This document shows positions 1 to 8,242 of a DNA stretch of 64,000 nucleotides, one piece after another. The notes beneath the pieces are model-generated. The model was not told the DNA's origin. It searched no databases and saw nothing but the letters and a program-made list of their open reading frames with translations. The position numbers and the translations under genes are program-made. The stretch comes from Mycobacterium asiaticum DSM 44297 (GTDB lineage: Bacteria > Actinomycetota > Actinomycetes > Mycobacteriales > Mycobacteriaceae). Numbering within the stretch: position 1 is the stretch's first letter; every line of letters begins with the position of its first letter. Location: NCBI RefSeq assembly GCF_000613245.1, contig NZ_HG964936.1, positions 1,229,172 through 1,293,171 on the forward strand. The letters are read 5' to 3'.

Positions 1-51
1 GGCCGGCAGCGGTCGAGCCGACCGACGCCTGAGTTCGTCGCTAGGACGCGG

Positions 52-471
52 CTAGGACCAAGGCCCGATGCCGCCGACCTTGTCGATGCGGATGCGGGTG
101 AGAAATCCGGGCGGCGCGCCGGCCGGAGGAAAAACGTTCGGGTCCGACAGCGTCTGAGCGAGTTCCTTGAGCAGCTCGGGCGCTCCGCCCTCGACGATTC
201 GGGCGGTGCCGTTGATGGCCAGGTAGGGGCGCATCGCCCCGCCGGGGTCTTCCGTGGACACGATCGTCACCGCCACCCGCGGATCGTTGCGCACGTTGCG
301 CACCTTCTTGTGTTCGGCCAGATGCGCGGTGACGAGTTCGTCGCCGTCCGGCGTCGACTGCAGCGCGACCCAAACCAGGCTCACCTGGGGACTGCCGTCG
401 GGATTGAGGGTGACCAGGGTGGCGTCGGCACCGGCACCGATGAGCTGACGCGCGGCATCGTTGAGTTTCAT
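52..471 (-). CDS. PPOX-class F420-dependent oxidoreductase
   Basis: A 139-residue protein of the pyridoxamine-phosphate-oxidase-like split beta-barrel superfamily. The N-terminal pattern ADATLVTLNPDGSPQVSLVW is typical of the actinobacterial branch that uses coenzyme F420 rather than FMN. These are small cytosolic reductases of about 130-150 residues, so this one is full length. It starts at an ATG and ends at TAG 52-54. The next gene on the same strand upstream is the P450, 51 bp away, so cotranscription is possible. Family placement is firm. F420 use is inferred from family resemblance, and the substrate is unknown. Confidence 0.85.
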   Translation of the reverse strand: MKLNDAARQLIGAGADATLVTLNPDGSPQVSLVWVALQSTPDGDELVTAHLAEHKKVRNVRNDPRVAVTIVSTEDPGGAMRPYLAINGTARIVEGGAPELLKELAQTLSDPNVFPPAGAPPGFLTRIRIDKVGGIGPWS

Positions 472-522
472 GCGTTCTTATACCGTCGCGGTGGCTGATT
501 AATTCCCGTCCCGGTCACACGG

Positions 523-1722
523 TCACACCACGATTCGCAGCCGCTCCCAGCCACGGACCGTCGAGGTGGGCGCCAGCTTGAGGCTCTCATAGTCGATTTC
601 CCACTCGGGCCACCGGTTGAGCAGCTCGTCGAGTGCCACCCTGCCTTCCAACCGGGCCAAATTCGCACCCAGGCAATAGTGCACCCCTTTGCCGAAGGTG
701 AGGTGCGAGATGTTGTCTCGATGGATGTTGAACGTGTCAGGGTCCTTGTAACGCAACGGATCCCGGTTCGCTGCGCCGAAGAGCAGCAGCACGGCACTGC
801 CGGCCGGCACCGTGGTGCCGTAGGCCGCGAAGTCGCGGATCGTGTAGCGCCCGACGTGCGGACCCGTCGGCTCGAAGCGCAGCGTTTCGTCGACCGCGCG
901 CGTCAGCAGCGACCGGTCCTGCACGATTTCCCGGCGCTGATCGGGGTGCTCGGCCAGCACCTTGGCCAGCCAGCCGATCAGCCGTCCCGTCGTCTCGTTG
1001 CCCGCCCCGGCGACCACCTGCGTGTAGTGCAGCACCTCCTTGCGGGTGAGCTTGCGCGTCACTCCGTCGGCGTCCTCGAACTCGACGTTGAGCAGCGAGG
1101 TCATCAGGTCGTCGGAGGGGTTCTTGGCCCGCCAGTCGACGTACTCGGCGTAGATGCGGCCATCGGCGATGGCTTCCGGGTCGGCCACTTTCATCGGTGT
1201 GCCGGGCCGGGTGCGCAGGTTGGCGTCATTGGCGTCGCGCACGCCGATCTGCTCTTCCTCCGGGATGCCCAGCAGCATGCCGATCACGCGCATCGGCATC
1301 ATCGAGGCGAGTTCGGCGATGATGTCGAATCCGTCCGAGCCGACGAGCGGATCCAGACAACGCACGCAGTAGGCGCGGATCTGATCCTCGATGGCCGCCA
1401 TCCGCCGCGGGGTGAAGACGCGCGACATGACACCGCGCAGCATGGTGTGGGTCGGCGGGTCCTCGAACATCAGCACGCCGGGCGGCATCGGGAACTTGGA
1501 TTGGATGAGCTCGAGAATGTCACTTCGGCTGTTGGAGAACGTCTCCCAGTCGGAGAGCGCCTTTTCCACATCAGCGTGCCGGGAGATCGCCCAGAAGTTG
1601 TAGCGCTCGTTGAAATAGAGCGGGGCCTCGTCGCGCAGCCGGGCATAGGTGGGGTAGGGGTCGGCGGTGATCTTGACGTCGTAGGGATCGTAGTAGACGT
1701 CTGTCTCGGGGGCGATGGTCAT
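523..1722 (-). CDS. Cytochrome P450
   Basis: A 399-residue soluble bacterial P450 that would hydroxylate a small hydrophobic substrate using electrons from a ferredoxin. The heme-thiolate motif FGKGVHYCLG places the cysteine ligand at about residue 350. The I-helix oxygen-activation motif AGAGNETTGRLIGW lies near residue 240, and the ETLRFEP segment carries the ExxR pair. Length is normal. It lies 14 bp downstream of a mycofactocin-type SDR on the same strand, suggesting sequential oxidation of an alcohol made by the P450. No ferredoxin or ferredoxin reductase gene is next to it. I cannot name the CYP family from sequence alone. Confidence 0.93.
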   Translation of the reverse strand: MTIAPETDVYYDPYDVKITADPYPTYARLRDEAPLYFNERYNFWAISRHADVEKALSDWETFSNSRSDILELIQSKFPMPPGVLMFEDPPTHTMLRGVMSRVFTPRRMAAIEDQIRAYCVRCLDPLVGSDGFDIIAELASMMPMRVIGMLLGIPEEEQIGVRDANDANLRTRPGTPMKVADPEAIADGRIYAEYVDWRAKNPSDDLMTSLLNVEFEDADGVTRKLTRKEVLHYTQVVAGAGNETTGRLIGWLAKVLAEHPDQRREIVQDRSLLTRAVDETLRFEPTGPHVGRYTIRDFAAYGTTVPAGSAVLLLFGAANRDPLRYKDPDTFNIHRDNISHLTFGKGVHYCLGANLARLEGRVALDELLNRWPEWEIDYESLKLAPTSTVRGWERLRIVV

Positions 1723-1736
1723 GCGGGGACGTTTCC

Positions 1737-2570
1737 TTACTTCAGGCAGCTGCCCGCGTCCACGGGAAGCGTGACTCCGGTGATGTAGCGCGCCTCGTCG
1801 GAGGCCAGGAACAACACGGCGTTGCTGATGTCTTCGGCGTTCACCCAGGGGATCGGCAACGTGTGGAAGGTCTGACAGATCGGTGCCAGGTCGTCTGGTC
1901 CGGGATTCTCCAGGTCAGGGCGGAACAGCCGAAAAGTCATGTCGTTGATCAACAGTGGTGTGTTCACGTGGGTGGGGTGCACGGAGTTGACCCGGATGTT
2001 TTTGGGGCCCAGCTCGACGGCGAACGACCGCATCAAACCCACCACGCCGTGCTTGGCGGCGTTGTAGTGCCCCGTATGGGTGTAGGCCTTCAGCCCGGCC
2101 ACCGAGCTGGTCAGCACGATGGAACCGCCACCACCCGAAAGCAGATGGGGGACAGCGGTTTTCACCGTCTTCCACACCCCGCTCAAGTTGACGTCGATCA
2201 TCTCCTGCCACAGGTCTTCGTCCATCCGGTCCAGGCGTGGAGCGATGGTGCCGATGCCGGCATTGGCCACGACGATGTCGAGCCGGCCGAGTTGCTCGAC
2301 GCCGCTGTCGACCGCAGCCTTGAGCGCCTCGTAGTCACGGACGTCGACCTCGGCGGTGACCACGCGGCGATCCAGACCCTTGACGAGGTCGGCGGTCTCG
2401 GCAAGGTCTTCGGGCGAGGCCGCCGGCGCGGGGGAGTTGTCGAAGCCCCGGCAGATATCGACGGCGATGATGTCGGCGCCCTCTTGCGCCAGTCGCACCG
2501 CATGACTGCGGCCCTGCCCGCGCGCCGCGCCCGTGACGAATGCGACCTTGCCTGCAACCCGGCCTGCCAT
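1737..2570 (-). CDS. Mycofactocin-coupled SDR family oxidoreductase
   Basis: A 277-residue short-chain dehydrogenase. The N-terminal VAFVTGAARGQGRSHAV stretch holds the TGxxxGxG cofactor loop. The NAG motif (VVANAGIG) and the catalytic S...YNAAK tetrad (TSSVAGL, then HYNAAKHG) are present. The RGQGRSHAV sequence and the insertion after the second beta strand (about residues 40-58) match SDRs that bind nicotinamide tightly and are reoxidised by mycofactocin. I chose the ATG at 2570 over an upstream ATG at 2582 because GAGGAGG sits just before it. The promoter region shared with the divergent TetR gene carries two identical-architecture palindromes. Confidence 0.9.
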   Translation of the reverse strand: MAGRVAGKVAFVTGAARGQGRSHAVRLAQEGADIIAVDICRGFDNSPAPAASPEDLAETADLVKGLDRRVVTAEVDVRDYEALKAAVDSGVEQLGRLDIVVANAGIGTIAPRLDRMDEDLWQEMIDVNLSGVWKTVKTAVPHLLSGGGGSIVLTSSVAGLKAYTHTGHYNAAKHGVVGLMRSFAVELGPKNIRVNSVHPTHVNTPLLINDMTFRLFRPDLENPGPDDLAPICQTFHTLPIPWVNAEDISNAVLFLASDEARYITGVTLPVDAGSCLK

Positions 2571-2585
2571 GGCCCTCCTCATTGA

Positions 2586-2621
2586 GTAACCTCGTTACAG
2601 AAGGTACGGTAACCGGGTTAC
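2586..2621. promoter_or_regulatory. Paired palindromic operator, two GTAAC-N3-GTTAC boxes
   Basis: Two perfect inverted repeats, GTAAC-CTC-GTTAC at 2586-2598 and GTAAC-CGG-GTTAC at 2609-2621, lie between the divergent SDR and TetR genes. Their centres are 23 bp apart, about two helical turns. TetR regulators usually bind such palindromes in their own divergent promoter, so this is the expected operator of the adjacent regulator. The repeats are direct observation. The assignment to this regulator is inference. Confidence 0.75.
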
Positions 2622-2646
2622 TCGACGAGGGCAAGGGGTTCGTCAC

Positions 2647-3237
2647 GTGGTCGGCACCGAAGCGACGATCGGCGATCAGGATCGCCGCGTCGGTGACCCC
2701 ATCCTCGATGTCGTGGTGGGCATTCTAGAGTCCGACGGCTACGACGCTGTGCAGTTGCGTGAGGTGGCCAAGCGCTCACGGACGTCGTTGGCCACCATCT
2801 ACAAGCGCTTTCCAACCCGGGACACGCTGATTCTCGCCGCGTTGGAGAGCTGGATGGACGCGAACCGGTACGCCGGTTTGGCAACACAGACACACGATCC
2901 CGACGAATCCGTCTACGACGGCCTCATGCGCGTTTTCCGCACCATTTTCGAGCCGTGGGAACGTCACCCGGACATGCTTCGCGCTTACTTCCGGGCGCGG
3001 TCGGCTCCCGGAGGCCAGCGGCTGGTCGACCGTGGCCTCGACGTTGTCATCCCGGCCACCATGGCGGTGCTGCGCGACGCCGACGCCGACCTGGTAGAGG
3101 ATCTGCCGCCGATCGTGTCGAATCTCGCCTATGGCCTGGTGGCGCGGTTCGCCGCCGGCGAGATCGCCATCACCGAGATCCTGCCGACCCTGCAGCGCGC
3201 GCTGTTCCGGTTGACGGTCAACGTGGGGAAAGAATGA
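2647..3237 (+). CDS. TetR family transcriptional regulator
   Basis: A 196-residue repressor-type protein. The N-terminal TetR helix-turn-helix covers roughly residues 15-62, ending in SLATIYKRFPTRDTLILAAL, the usual recognition helix followed by the F-x-x-R/K-x-x-L signature. The remaining alpha-helical part would bind a ligand and form the dimer. The start is a GTG at 2647. The gene is divergent from the SDR/P450 pair, and the spacer holds two GTAAC-N3-GTTAC palindromes, so it probably represses both itself and the SDR-P450 operon. Its 3-prime end overlaps the convergent Ddn-like gene by 20 bp. The inducer is unknown but may be the P450/SDR substrate. Confidence 0.9.
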   Translation: MVGTEATIGDQDRRVGDPILDVVVGILESDGYDAVQLREVAKRSRTSLATIYKRFPTRDTLILAALESWMDANRYAGLATQTHDPDESVYDGLMRVFRTIFEPWERHPDMLRAYFRARSAPGGQRLVDRGLDVVIPATMAVLRDADADLVEDLPPIVSNLAYGLVARFAAGEIAITEILPTLQRALFRLTVNVGKE

Positions 3238-3712
3238 CCACCGGGATCTCGCGTTCGGTCCAGCTTTGATACTTGGCGAAGTCGGCGTAGAGGTCGACCA
3301 AGCGCGGCCACATCTCGGCGCGCTCATCGGGTGTGGCGACGCGGGCCGAGACCTCGATATTGCGTCGGCCTTTCACGTGGATCCGGGTGTCTGGGTTGGC
3401 GACCAGGTTGTGGTACCACTGCGGGTTCTTGGGCATACCGCCTTGCGACGCGACGATGACGAAGTCGTCGCCGTTGGCGAGATACAGCAGCGGCGTGGTG
3501 AATTCGCGGCCCGACTTACGACCCCGATGTTCGAGCAGCAGCGTGGGCACGGGCTTGCGGAGGCCGGCGCCGATGCGCCATTTGTTGCCGATGCGCCCAT
3601 TGGTGAGCTTGAAGACCGCAACGTGCCCCTTGGACGCGTACTTCATGACTTTGGCGGTCACCGGGGATGTCAGCCCCGATGGCGCGTCGTCGGGCAGCGA
3701 GAATTTCGGCAT
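3218..3712 (-). CDS. Deazaflavin (F420)-dependent nitroreductase family protein
   Basis: A 164-residue member of the Ddn family, which reduces nitro compounds or quinones with F420H2. The family pattern is visible in order: LLLEHRGRKSGREFTTPLLY, then the VIVASQGGMPKNPQWYHNL segment, then the C-terminal YQSWTEREIPVVILSP. I chose the ATG at 3712 (MPKFSLPDD). A longer reading up to 3814 would run into the neighbouring minus-strand gene at 3732 and adds a sequence with no family resemblance. Its 3-prime end overlaps the convergent TetR gene by 20 bp. The family is certain. The physiological substrate is not. Confidence 0.9.
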   Translation of the reverse strand: MPKFSLPDDAPSGLTSPVTAKVMKYASKGHVAVFKLTNGRIGNKWRIGAGLRKPVPTLLLEHRGRKSGREFTTPLLYLANGDDFVIVASQGGMPKNPQWYHNLVANPDTRIHVKGRRNIEVSARVATPDERAEMWPRLVDLYADFAKYQSWTEREIPVVILSPR

Positions 3713-3731
3713 CGTGTCGGCGCCTACCCCG

Positions 3732-3965
3732 TCAGGATGCTTTGGCGAACCTACGCACCAGATCGTTCTCGCCGAATGTGCTCGCATAGTCCTGTCCCCG
3801 GTCGTCGCGACCAAAGAACGTCCAGCGCTTGCGGCCCGATTGGGGGCCGCTGATCATTTTCACGATGTAGCGGGAATGCTCGGCGTCCACCGTACCGATG
3901 GCGTCACCTACCCGAATCTCCGACGGATGGATCTCGGGAGCGTCCCGCCAGTCCTGTATGGCCAT
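3732..3965 (-). CDS. Small hypothetical protein, 77 aa
   Basis: A 77-residue soluble protein read from an ATG at 3965. It has a compact beta-rich composition (VGDAIGTVDAEHSRYIVKMI, then GRKRWTFFGRDDRGQ) and no signal peptide or membrane segment. It lies 19 bp upstream of the Ddn-like gene on the same strand and is probably cotranscribed with it. I do not recognise a named family. Codon use looks coding and the strand fits its neighbour, so I take it as real. Function unknown. Confidence 0.7.
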   Translation of the reverse strand: MAIQDWRDAPEIHPSEIRVGDAIGTVDAEHSRYIVKMISGPQSGRKRWTFFGRDDRGQDYASTFGENDLVRRFAKAS

Positions 3966-4139
3966 GCCACCTATCCTCGCTCATGTTGCGGGTTCGCGCG
4001 CCGAACCGGCATTAATTCCACAGTACGCATAGTGCGATGCCATCGAGCCACGACCACCTCGCCGTTCCGGCCGGGTGACCGGTGGCGTAGCTTTGCCGGT
4101 GAGCCGTTTGGTTGTCAGCGGTGGGAAGGAACGATCCTG

Positions 4140-4169
4140 ATGAGCCCCACCCGTCCGACCGCGCCGTGA
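4140..4169 (+). other. Nine-codon leader ORF overlapping the DUF5994 start
   Basis: An ATG at 4140 preceded by GGAAGGA opens a nine-residue reading frame, MSPTRPTAP, whose TGA stop overlaps a GTG at 4166 in the form GTGA. The only good Shine-Dalgarno sequence in this spacer belongs to this short frame, not to the downstream gene. It may couple translation to the next gene, or it may be the true N-terminus of that gene separated by a frameshift. Confidence 0.45.
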
Positions 4170-4618
4170 CCTATCCGCTGGTGGCCCGCCGACGGGCCGC
4201 CCCCATCCGACTCAGCCTGGCATCTGACCTGGGTCAGGACATAGACGGTGCGTGGTGGCCGCGCACCGATCGGATCGGTGGTGAGCTTCCGGACCTGGTA
4301 CTGGCGCTCAGCAACCGGCTGGGCGAGATCACCGGGATCGACGTCAACTGGCCGTCGCTGCAGCGCCCACCCGATCTGAACTGGCGAGGGTGGCAGCTCA
4401 AGCATCAGCACGTCATCAGCGCCAAGAGCTGCGACGCGTGCGCGAACGTGCTGATCATTCCTTATGCCACCAACAGCACGCTGGCGACGATGATGTTGCG
4501 GCGCGCGGCCAATCTGCCGATCGATCCCGCGTATTGCGACACGACGTCCTTCCACACGGCCGGCTCTATTCTTTATGCCGCCAAGCAGCAATTCGCGTCG
4601 AGTCGCGCGGAGGAGTAA
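4166..4618 (+). CDS. DUF5994 family protein
   Basis: A 150-residue cytosolic protein if read from the GTG at 4166. The segment IDGAWWPRTDRIGGELPDLV followed by a conserved tryptophan-rich part (DLNWRGWQLKHQ) and LIIPYATNSTLATMMLRRAA is characteristic of the actinobacterial DUF5994 family, whose function is unknown. The longest possible frame starts at a TTG at 4112, but its first residues have no family resemblance. The start is uncertain because the strong ribosome-binding site sits in front of an out-of-frame ATG at 4140. The LLM oxidoreductase starts 3 bp after its stop, so the two are very likely cotranscribed. Confidence 0.75.
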   Translation: MTYPLVARRRAAPIRLSLASDLGQDIDGAWWPRTDRIGGELPDLVLALSNRLGEITGIDVNWPSLQRPPDLNWRGWQLKHQHVISAKSCDACANVLIIPYATNSTLATMMLRRAANLPIDPAYCDTTSFHTAGSILYAAKQQFASSRAEE

Positions 4619-4621
4619 GGG

Positions 4622-5449
4622 ATGGATTTCGGTGTTCTGACGTTCATCACTGACGAGAGCATCGGGCCGGCGGAACTGGGACGAGCCCTCGAGGAGCGCG
4701 GGTTCGAGTCACTGTTCGTGGCCGAACACACTCATATCCCAGTCAATCACGACAGCCCCTACCCCGGTGGCGGTGAGATGCCGAGGAAGTACTACCGGCC
4801 GCTGGATCCCTTTGTGGCGTTGACCGCGGCGGCGGTGGCCACCCAGCGGCTGGTGCTGGGCACCGGGATCGCGCTGGTTCCCGAACGCGATCCCATTATC
4901 ACGGCCAAAGAGGTCGCGTCGCTGGATCTGGTGTCCCACGGTCGTTTCCGCTTTGGAGTGGGGGTGGGTTGGCTGCGCGAGGAAGTCGCCAACCACGGTG
5001 TCGATCCCGCGGTGCGTGGCCGTGTGGCCGAGGAGCGGTTGCTCGCCATGATCGAGATCTGGACCAAGGAGCAAGCCGAATTCCACGGCGAGCACGTCGA
5101 TTTCGATCCGATTTATTGCTGGCCCAAGCCAGTCACCAAGCCGTATCCGCCCCTGTATGTCGGTGGCGGTCCGGCCAGTTTCAAGCGGATCGCCCGCCTG
5201 CGAGCCGGCTGGATCGCGATCTGCCCGTCCCCTGAGTTGTTGTCGTGGCCACTCGACGAGTTGCGCAAGACGGCCGGCGCCGATGTCCCGGTGACGGTGT
5301 GTCAGTGGGGCGAGGCGAGCACCGATGTCCTGGCCGGTTATGTGCCGCTGGGCGTCGAGCGTCTCCTGGTGGAGTTGCCGAGCGAGCCACGCGATGAGAC
5401 GCTGCGCAGGCTCGACGAGCTGGCGGCCCAGCTGGCGCCGCTGGCCTGA
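4622..5449 (+). CDS. LLM class F420-dependent oxidoreductase
   Basis: A 275-residue TIM-barrel protein of the luciferase-like monooxygenase superfamily, F420-dependent branch. The N-terminal MDFGVLTFITD, the FVAEHTHIPV active-site stretch, LVLGTGIALVPERDPIITAKEVASLDL split over residues 80-105, and the FGVGVGWLREEV F420-phosphate loop are all present. These enzymes transfer hydride between F420 and an alcohol, sugar or unsaturated substrate. From memory the best match is Rv3079c, and the neighbouring genes support the synteny. It begins 3 bp after the DUF5994 gene. Substrate unknown. Confidence 0.9.
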   Translation: MDFGVLTFITDESIGPAELGRALEERGFESLFVAEHTHIPVNHDSPYPGGGEMPRKYYRPLDPFVALTAAAVATQRLVLGTGIALVPERDPIITAKEVASLDLVSHGRFRFGVGVGWLREEVANHGVDPAVRGRVAEERLLAMIEIWTKEQAEFHGEHVDFDPIYCWPKPVTKPYPPLYVGGGPASFKRIARLRAGWIAICPSPELLSWPLDELRKTAGADVPVTVCQWGEASTDVLAGYVPLGVERLLVELPSEPRDETLRRLDELAAQLAPLA

Positions 5450-5459
5450 CGCGTGCGGG

Positions 5460-7262
5460 CTAACCGAAGCGCCCGAACACCCGCTGCAGCACCCCTTGCG
5501 ACTTACCCTCGGGCGGTTGCCGGGTGGCGTAGGGCCACGGCCGGTTGCGTTCGGGCACCGACGACGCCCGGGCCTGCTTGAGCTGCATCCGCAAATACGT
5601 TCGCAATTCCTGCAGTTCGGGGTCGGACCACCTGTTGTCCGCCTCGACGGGATCAGTGGTGAGGTCATACAGTTCCCACTGGTCGTCGATGGGATCGGTG
5701 CGGTAGGCCTCGCCACCGATGCCGTTCGCGGCCAGATGCCGCACGCCGGGCTCCGTCCAGGTTGCCGGGTCGTCGAACGTGCGCACCAGCTTCCACAGGT
5801 GGCCGGCGCCGCCATCGCTCTCGTCGACGCGCACCACCAGTCCCTCAAAGTTGGAGGCTACGTGTGCCGGTAGCTTGATACGAAGCGGCGCAGGAGGATT
5901 CACGTCACGGCCGAGTTGGCGCGACAACGCCGAGGCCCCGGTGTCACCCTCGAGTACGTTGTCGCGAGTCATCAGATACACGGCGCGGGTCTCGTCGGCG
6001 GGGGCACCGTCCACCACTGTCATCAGGTCGCGCCCGGGAAGCGGATGCACCTCGGAGAACGACTCGGCGAGGTCGGCAGCCGCGGCCTCTACGTCGATGC
6101 CGGCGGCACTGAGCAGGGTCGGCACCAGATCGACATGCGAAGTCGGCGCGGTCACGGCGCGTGCCTGGGTGGCCTGCCGGCCGATGCGGGCAATGACGAA
6201 CGGCACCCGGGTGGCCTCGTCGTACATGTTGAACCACTTTTGGTGCAGGCCGCCGTGTGCCCCGAGCAGCTCACCGTGGTCGGAGGTGCGCACCAGGACA
6301 GCGTTGTCCGATCCGCCTTCGGTGACGGCGCGCCGCACCCGGTCGATCGGAGTATCGACTTCGGCGTGTAAGCGGTAGTACAGGTCTCGATAGCGCTGCG
6401 CGTTCCGCTTGTAGGTGCGGCTGATCGCCGGTGTCGGACCGTATCCCGAGTAATAGGCCTCGCGGAAGGCGATCTGCGCGGCGGGTTTCGTGGACAGGTC
6501 CTCTTCGGCGGTGGGGGCCGGCGGCACCGGCGGCGGGTCGAGCGGCGACGGCTGCACCGGGCTGCGCCGCACCCAGGCCGGGAACAGCACGATGTCGTGC
6601 GGGTTGACGAAGCTGGCCACCAGCAGGAACGGGCGCATCGCGGCGGCGTCCCCGGCGCGGCGCCGCGCGTAGCGGTCCTCGAGCCACGCCACCACGCGGT
6701 CGGCGATCAGCGGGTCGCGTCGGTAGCCGCTGTTGGCGTTCCCGGCGCCATGAGGTTCGGGGCCCACCCAGCCGGAGAAGCCGTACGGCCCAAGGCGGTC
6801 GGCGTCGAGATAGCGCTGCACCGCCGCCGGGTCGACGACACCGTCGTCGTCGTTGGTGGCCAGTGCGCCACCCGTTGCCGGATCCTCGAGATCGGCGTGC
6901 GAGATGTGCCACTTGCCGTCGTAATGGGTGTCGTACCCGGCCACTCGGAACCAGTTGCCCAGCGTGGGTACCTCCCCGGCGCGCAGCCAGCGCAACCGGG
7001 AGTCGTCGTAGCGCTTGCCGATGCCGTCGGTCTGAGTGACGCCGTGCAGGTCGGGGTAGTGGCCGGTGAAGATGGTGGGCCGGCTTGGCACGCAGGCCAG
7101 CGAACCGGTGTAGTGCCGGGTGAATCTCACGCCGTGTTCGTCGAACCACCGGCGGCCGGGGAGGGCCTGCTGCCGCCAGGCGAGGACATCGGCCGATTCG
7201 TAGGGCGGCACCGCACGCTCCTCGTCGGTCATCAGGATGACGATGTCGGGGCGGTCAGACAT
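5460..7262 (-). CDS. Sulfatase (arylsulfatase-type hydrolase)
   Basis: A 600-residue alkaline-phosphatase-superfamily sulfatase that would hydrolyse a sulfate ester. The N-terminal metal site begins at IVILMTDEERA (D13). The C-x-P-S-R motif is at CVPSRPTIFTG with Cys57, the residue normally converted to formylglycine. The second metal-site region reads VRTSDHGELLGAHG, and the KWHISHADL segment supplies further active-site residues. The usual DD pair after the first strand reads DE here, a mild variant. It ends 10 bp from the convergent LLM gene. No signal peptide is evident, so it looks cytosolic. It probably corresponds to Rv3077. Confidence 0.92.
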   Translation of the reverse strand: MSDRPDIVILMTDEERAVPPYESADVLAWRQQALPGRRWFDEHGVRFTRHYTGSLACVPSRPTIFTGHYPDLHGVTQTDGIGKRYDDSRLRWLRAGEVPTLGNWFRVAGYDTHYDGKWHISHADLEDPATGGALATNDDDGVVDPAAVQRYLDADRLGPYGFSGWVGPEPHGAGNANSGYRRDPLIADRVVAWLEDRYARRRAGDAAAMRPFLLVASFVNPHDIVLFPAWVRRSPVQPSPLDPPPVPPAPTAEEDLSTKPAAQIAFREAYYSGYGPTPAISRTYKRNAQRYRDLYYRLHAEVDTPIDRVRRAVTEGGSDNAVLVRTSDHGELLGAHGGLHQKWFNMYDEATRVPFVIARIGRQATQARAVTAPTSHVDLVPTLLSAAGIDVEAAAADLAESFSEVHPLPGRDLMTVVDGAPADETRAVYLMTRDNVLEGDTGASALSRQLGRDVNPPAPLRIKLPAHVASNFEGLVVRVDESDGGAGHLWKLVRTFDDPATWTEPGVRHLAANGIGGEAYRTDPIDDQWELYDLTTDPVEADNRWSDPELQELRTYLRMQLKQARASSVPERNRPWPYATRQPPEGKSQGVLQRVFGRFG

Positions 7263-7761
7263 GCGTGGTCTCCAATCGATGAGCGAGTCCGGCCAGCAGC
7301 GCGTCGGATTGCCTGGCTACAAAGCGCAGTAGCACCCGCTCGGCCAGGCGGGCCGGCGGGCGGTTGCCGATCTTGAGCGTGCTGGTCAGCGTCACCAGGG
7401 TTGCCGCTCCCGCGGGTTGCAGCGTCCAGCGATTGGCAATTTTCCCGAGCCGGGTCGGTAACCCCTCGATGTCGTAGGCCAGCGTGGTGGGCGGCTCGAA
7501 TTCGGTGATGATTTCCACCAGCACGTTGCCCCCCATCTGCACGCGTCTTATGGTGCCGACCGGCAGGCCGTCGGGACCGGCGCGCAACACGCATGAATGG
7601 TCGACGCTGTCCATCCAGGAACAGAGGCCGCCGAAGTCGGCCAGAATGTCCCAGATTGCTTGCTGTGGGGCCGTCACCGTCCGACTGCGGGTGATGTTTG
7701 CCACCCGGTCATCCAACCACCTTCGGCGACCCCATCGAGGCCGATTCAGGACATTCGTCAT
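7255..7761 (-). CDS. SRPBCC (START-like) family protein
   Basis: A 168-residue helix-grip protein. The pattern ITRSRTVTAPQQAIWDILAD, followed by WMDSVDHSCVL and TLAYDIEGLP, is typical of polyketide-cyclase / START-like SRPBCC proteins that bind a hydrophobic ligand. I placed the start at the ATG at 7761. The longer frame to 7914 crosses the divergent promoter and runs into the DUF2750 gene. Its 3-prime end overlaps the sulfatase start by 8 bp, so the two form an operon. A TTGACA-like hexamer lies just upstream of the start. Ligand unknown. Confidence 0.82.
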   Translation of the reverse strand: MTNVLNRPRWGRRRWLDDRVANITRSRTVTAPQQAIWDILADFGGLCSWMDSVDHSCVLRAGPDGLPVGTIRRVQMGGNVLVEIITEFEPPTTLAYDIEGLPTRLGKIANRWTLQPAGAATLVTLTSTLKIGNRPPARLAERVLLRFVARQSDALLAGLAHRLETTHV

Positions 7762-7802
7762 ACAGTTTGTATTGTCAACTATTTCTATTGGTAAGATACG
7801 GC

Positions 7803-8177
7803 ATGCCCTTGCATCTACCAGCCGACTTGAACGCCCGTTACCAGCGCTTTGTGGCCCGCGTCCGTGCCGAAAACGAGTTGTGGCTGCTGGTCGACCCCGA
7901 CCTACGTGGCGCATGGGTGGAGTCGAATGACTACGTGGCGCACGATGGTGAACCGGTCGTCGTGCACCTGATCTTCTCGGCCGCAGCCTATGCGCGACGG
8001 CATGCCACCGGGCCGTGGGAGGACATGACGCCCGTGTCGATGGATCTCGCTACGTTCACCAGCGGACCACTACTCCAGATGCATGAGGCCGGTCACCTGC
8101 TGGGGCCGGACTTCAATGCGGATCTGGCGGGGGTCGAGGTGGAACCGCTGGATCTGGCCGGTGCCCTGGTCGCTTGA
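7803..8177 (+). CDS. DUF2750 domain-containing protein
   Basis: A 124-residue cytosolic protein read from the ATG at 7803. The arrangement ARYQRFVARV, then ELWLLVDPDLRGAWVESNDY, then EPVVVHLIFSAAAYARRHA, then VSMDLATFTSGPLLQM matches DUF2750, a small alpha/beta family of unknown function. The ORF is open upstream to 7698, but that part lies inside the divergent SRPBCC gene and is rejected. It probably corresponds to Rv3076, and the CitE-like gene follows 65 bp downstream on the same strand. Confidence 0.75.
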   Translation: MPLHLPADLNARYQRFVARVRAENELWLLVDPDLRGAWVESNDYVAHDGEPVVVHLIFSAAAYARRHATGPWEDMTPVSMDLATFTSGPLLQMHEAGHLLGPDFNADLAGVEVEPLDLAGALVA

Positions 8178-8242
8178 CCTGCCGCTACGGTTAGTGACGA
8201 CACGCTCGACACGACCGGAATGCAGAGGCGGCCGACCACGCA

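Noticed and set aside
679..1788. Plus-strand frame of 369 codons opposite the P450 gene
   Set aside because: It is antisense to a clear P450, has no family resemblance or ribosome-binding site, and is arginine-rich. It is a high-GC shadow.
6597..7376. Plus-strand frame of 259 codons opposite the sulfatase
   Set aside because: It overlaps the sulfatase catalytic region antisense and shows no motif. Codon bias favours the minus strand.
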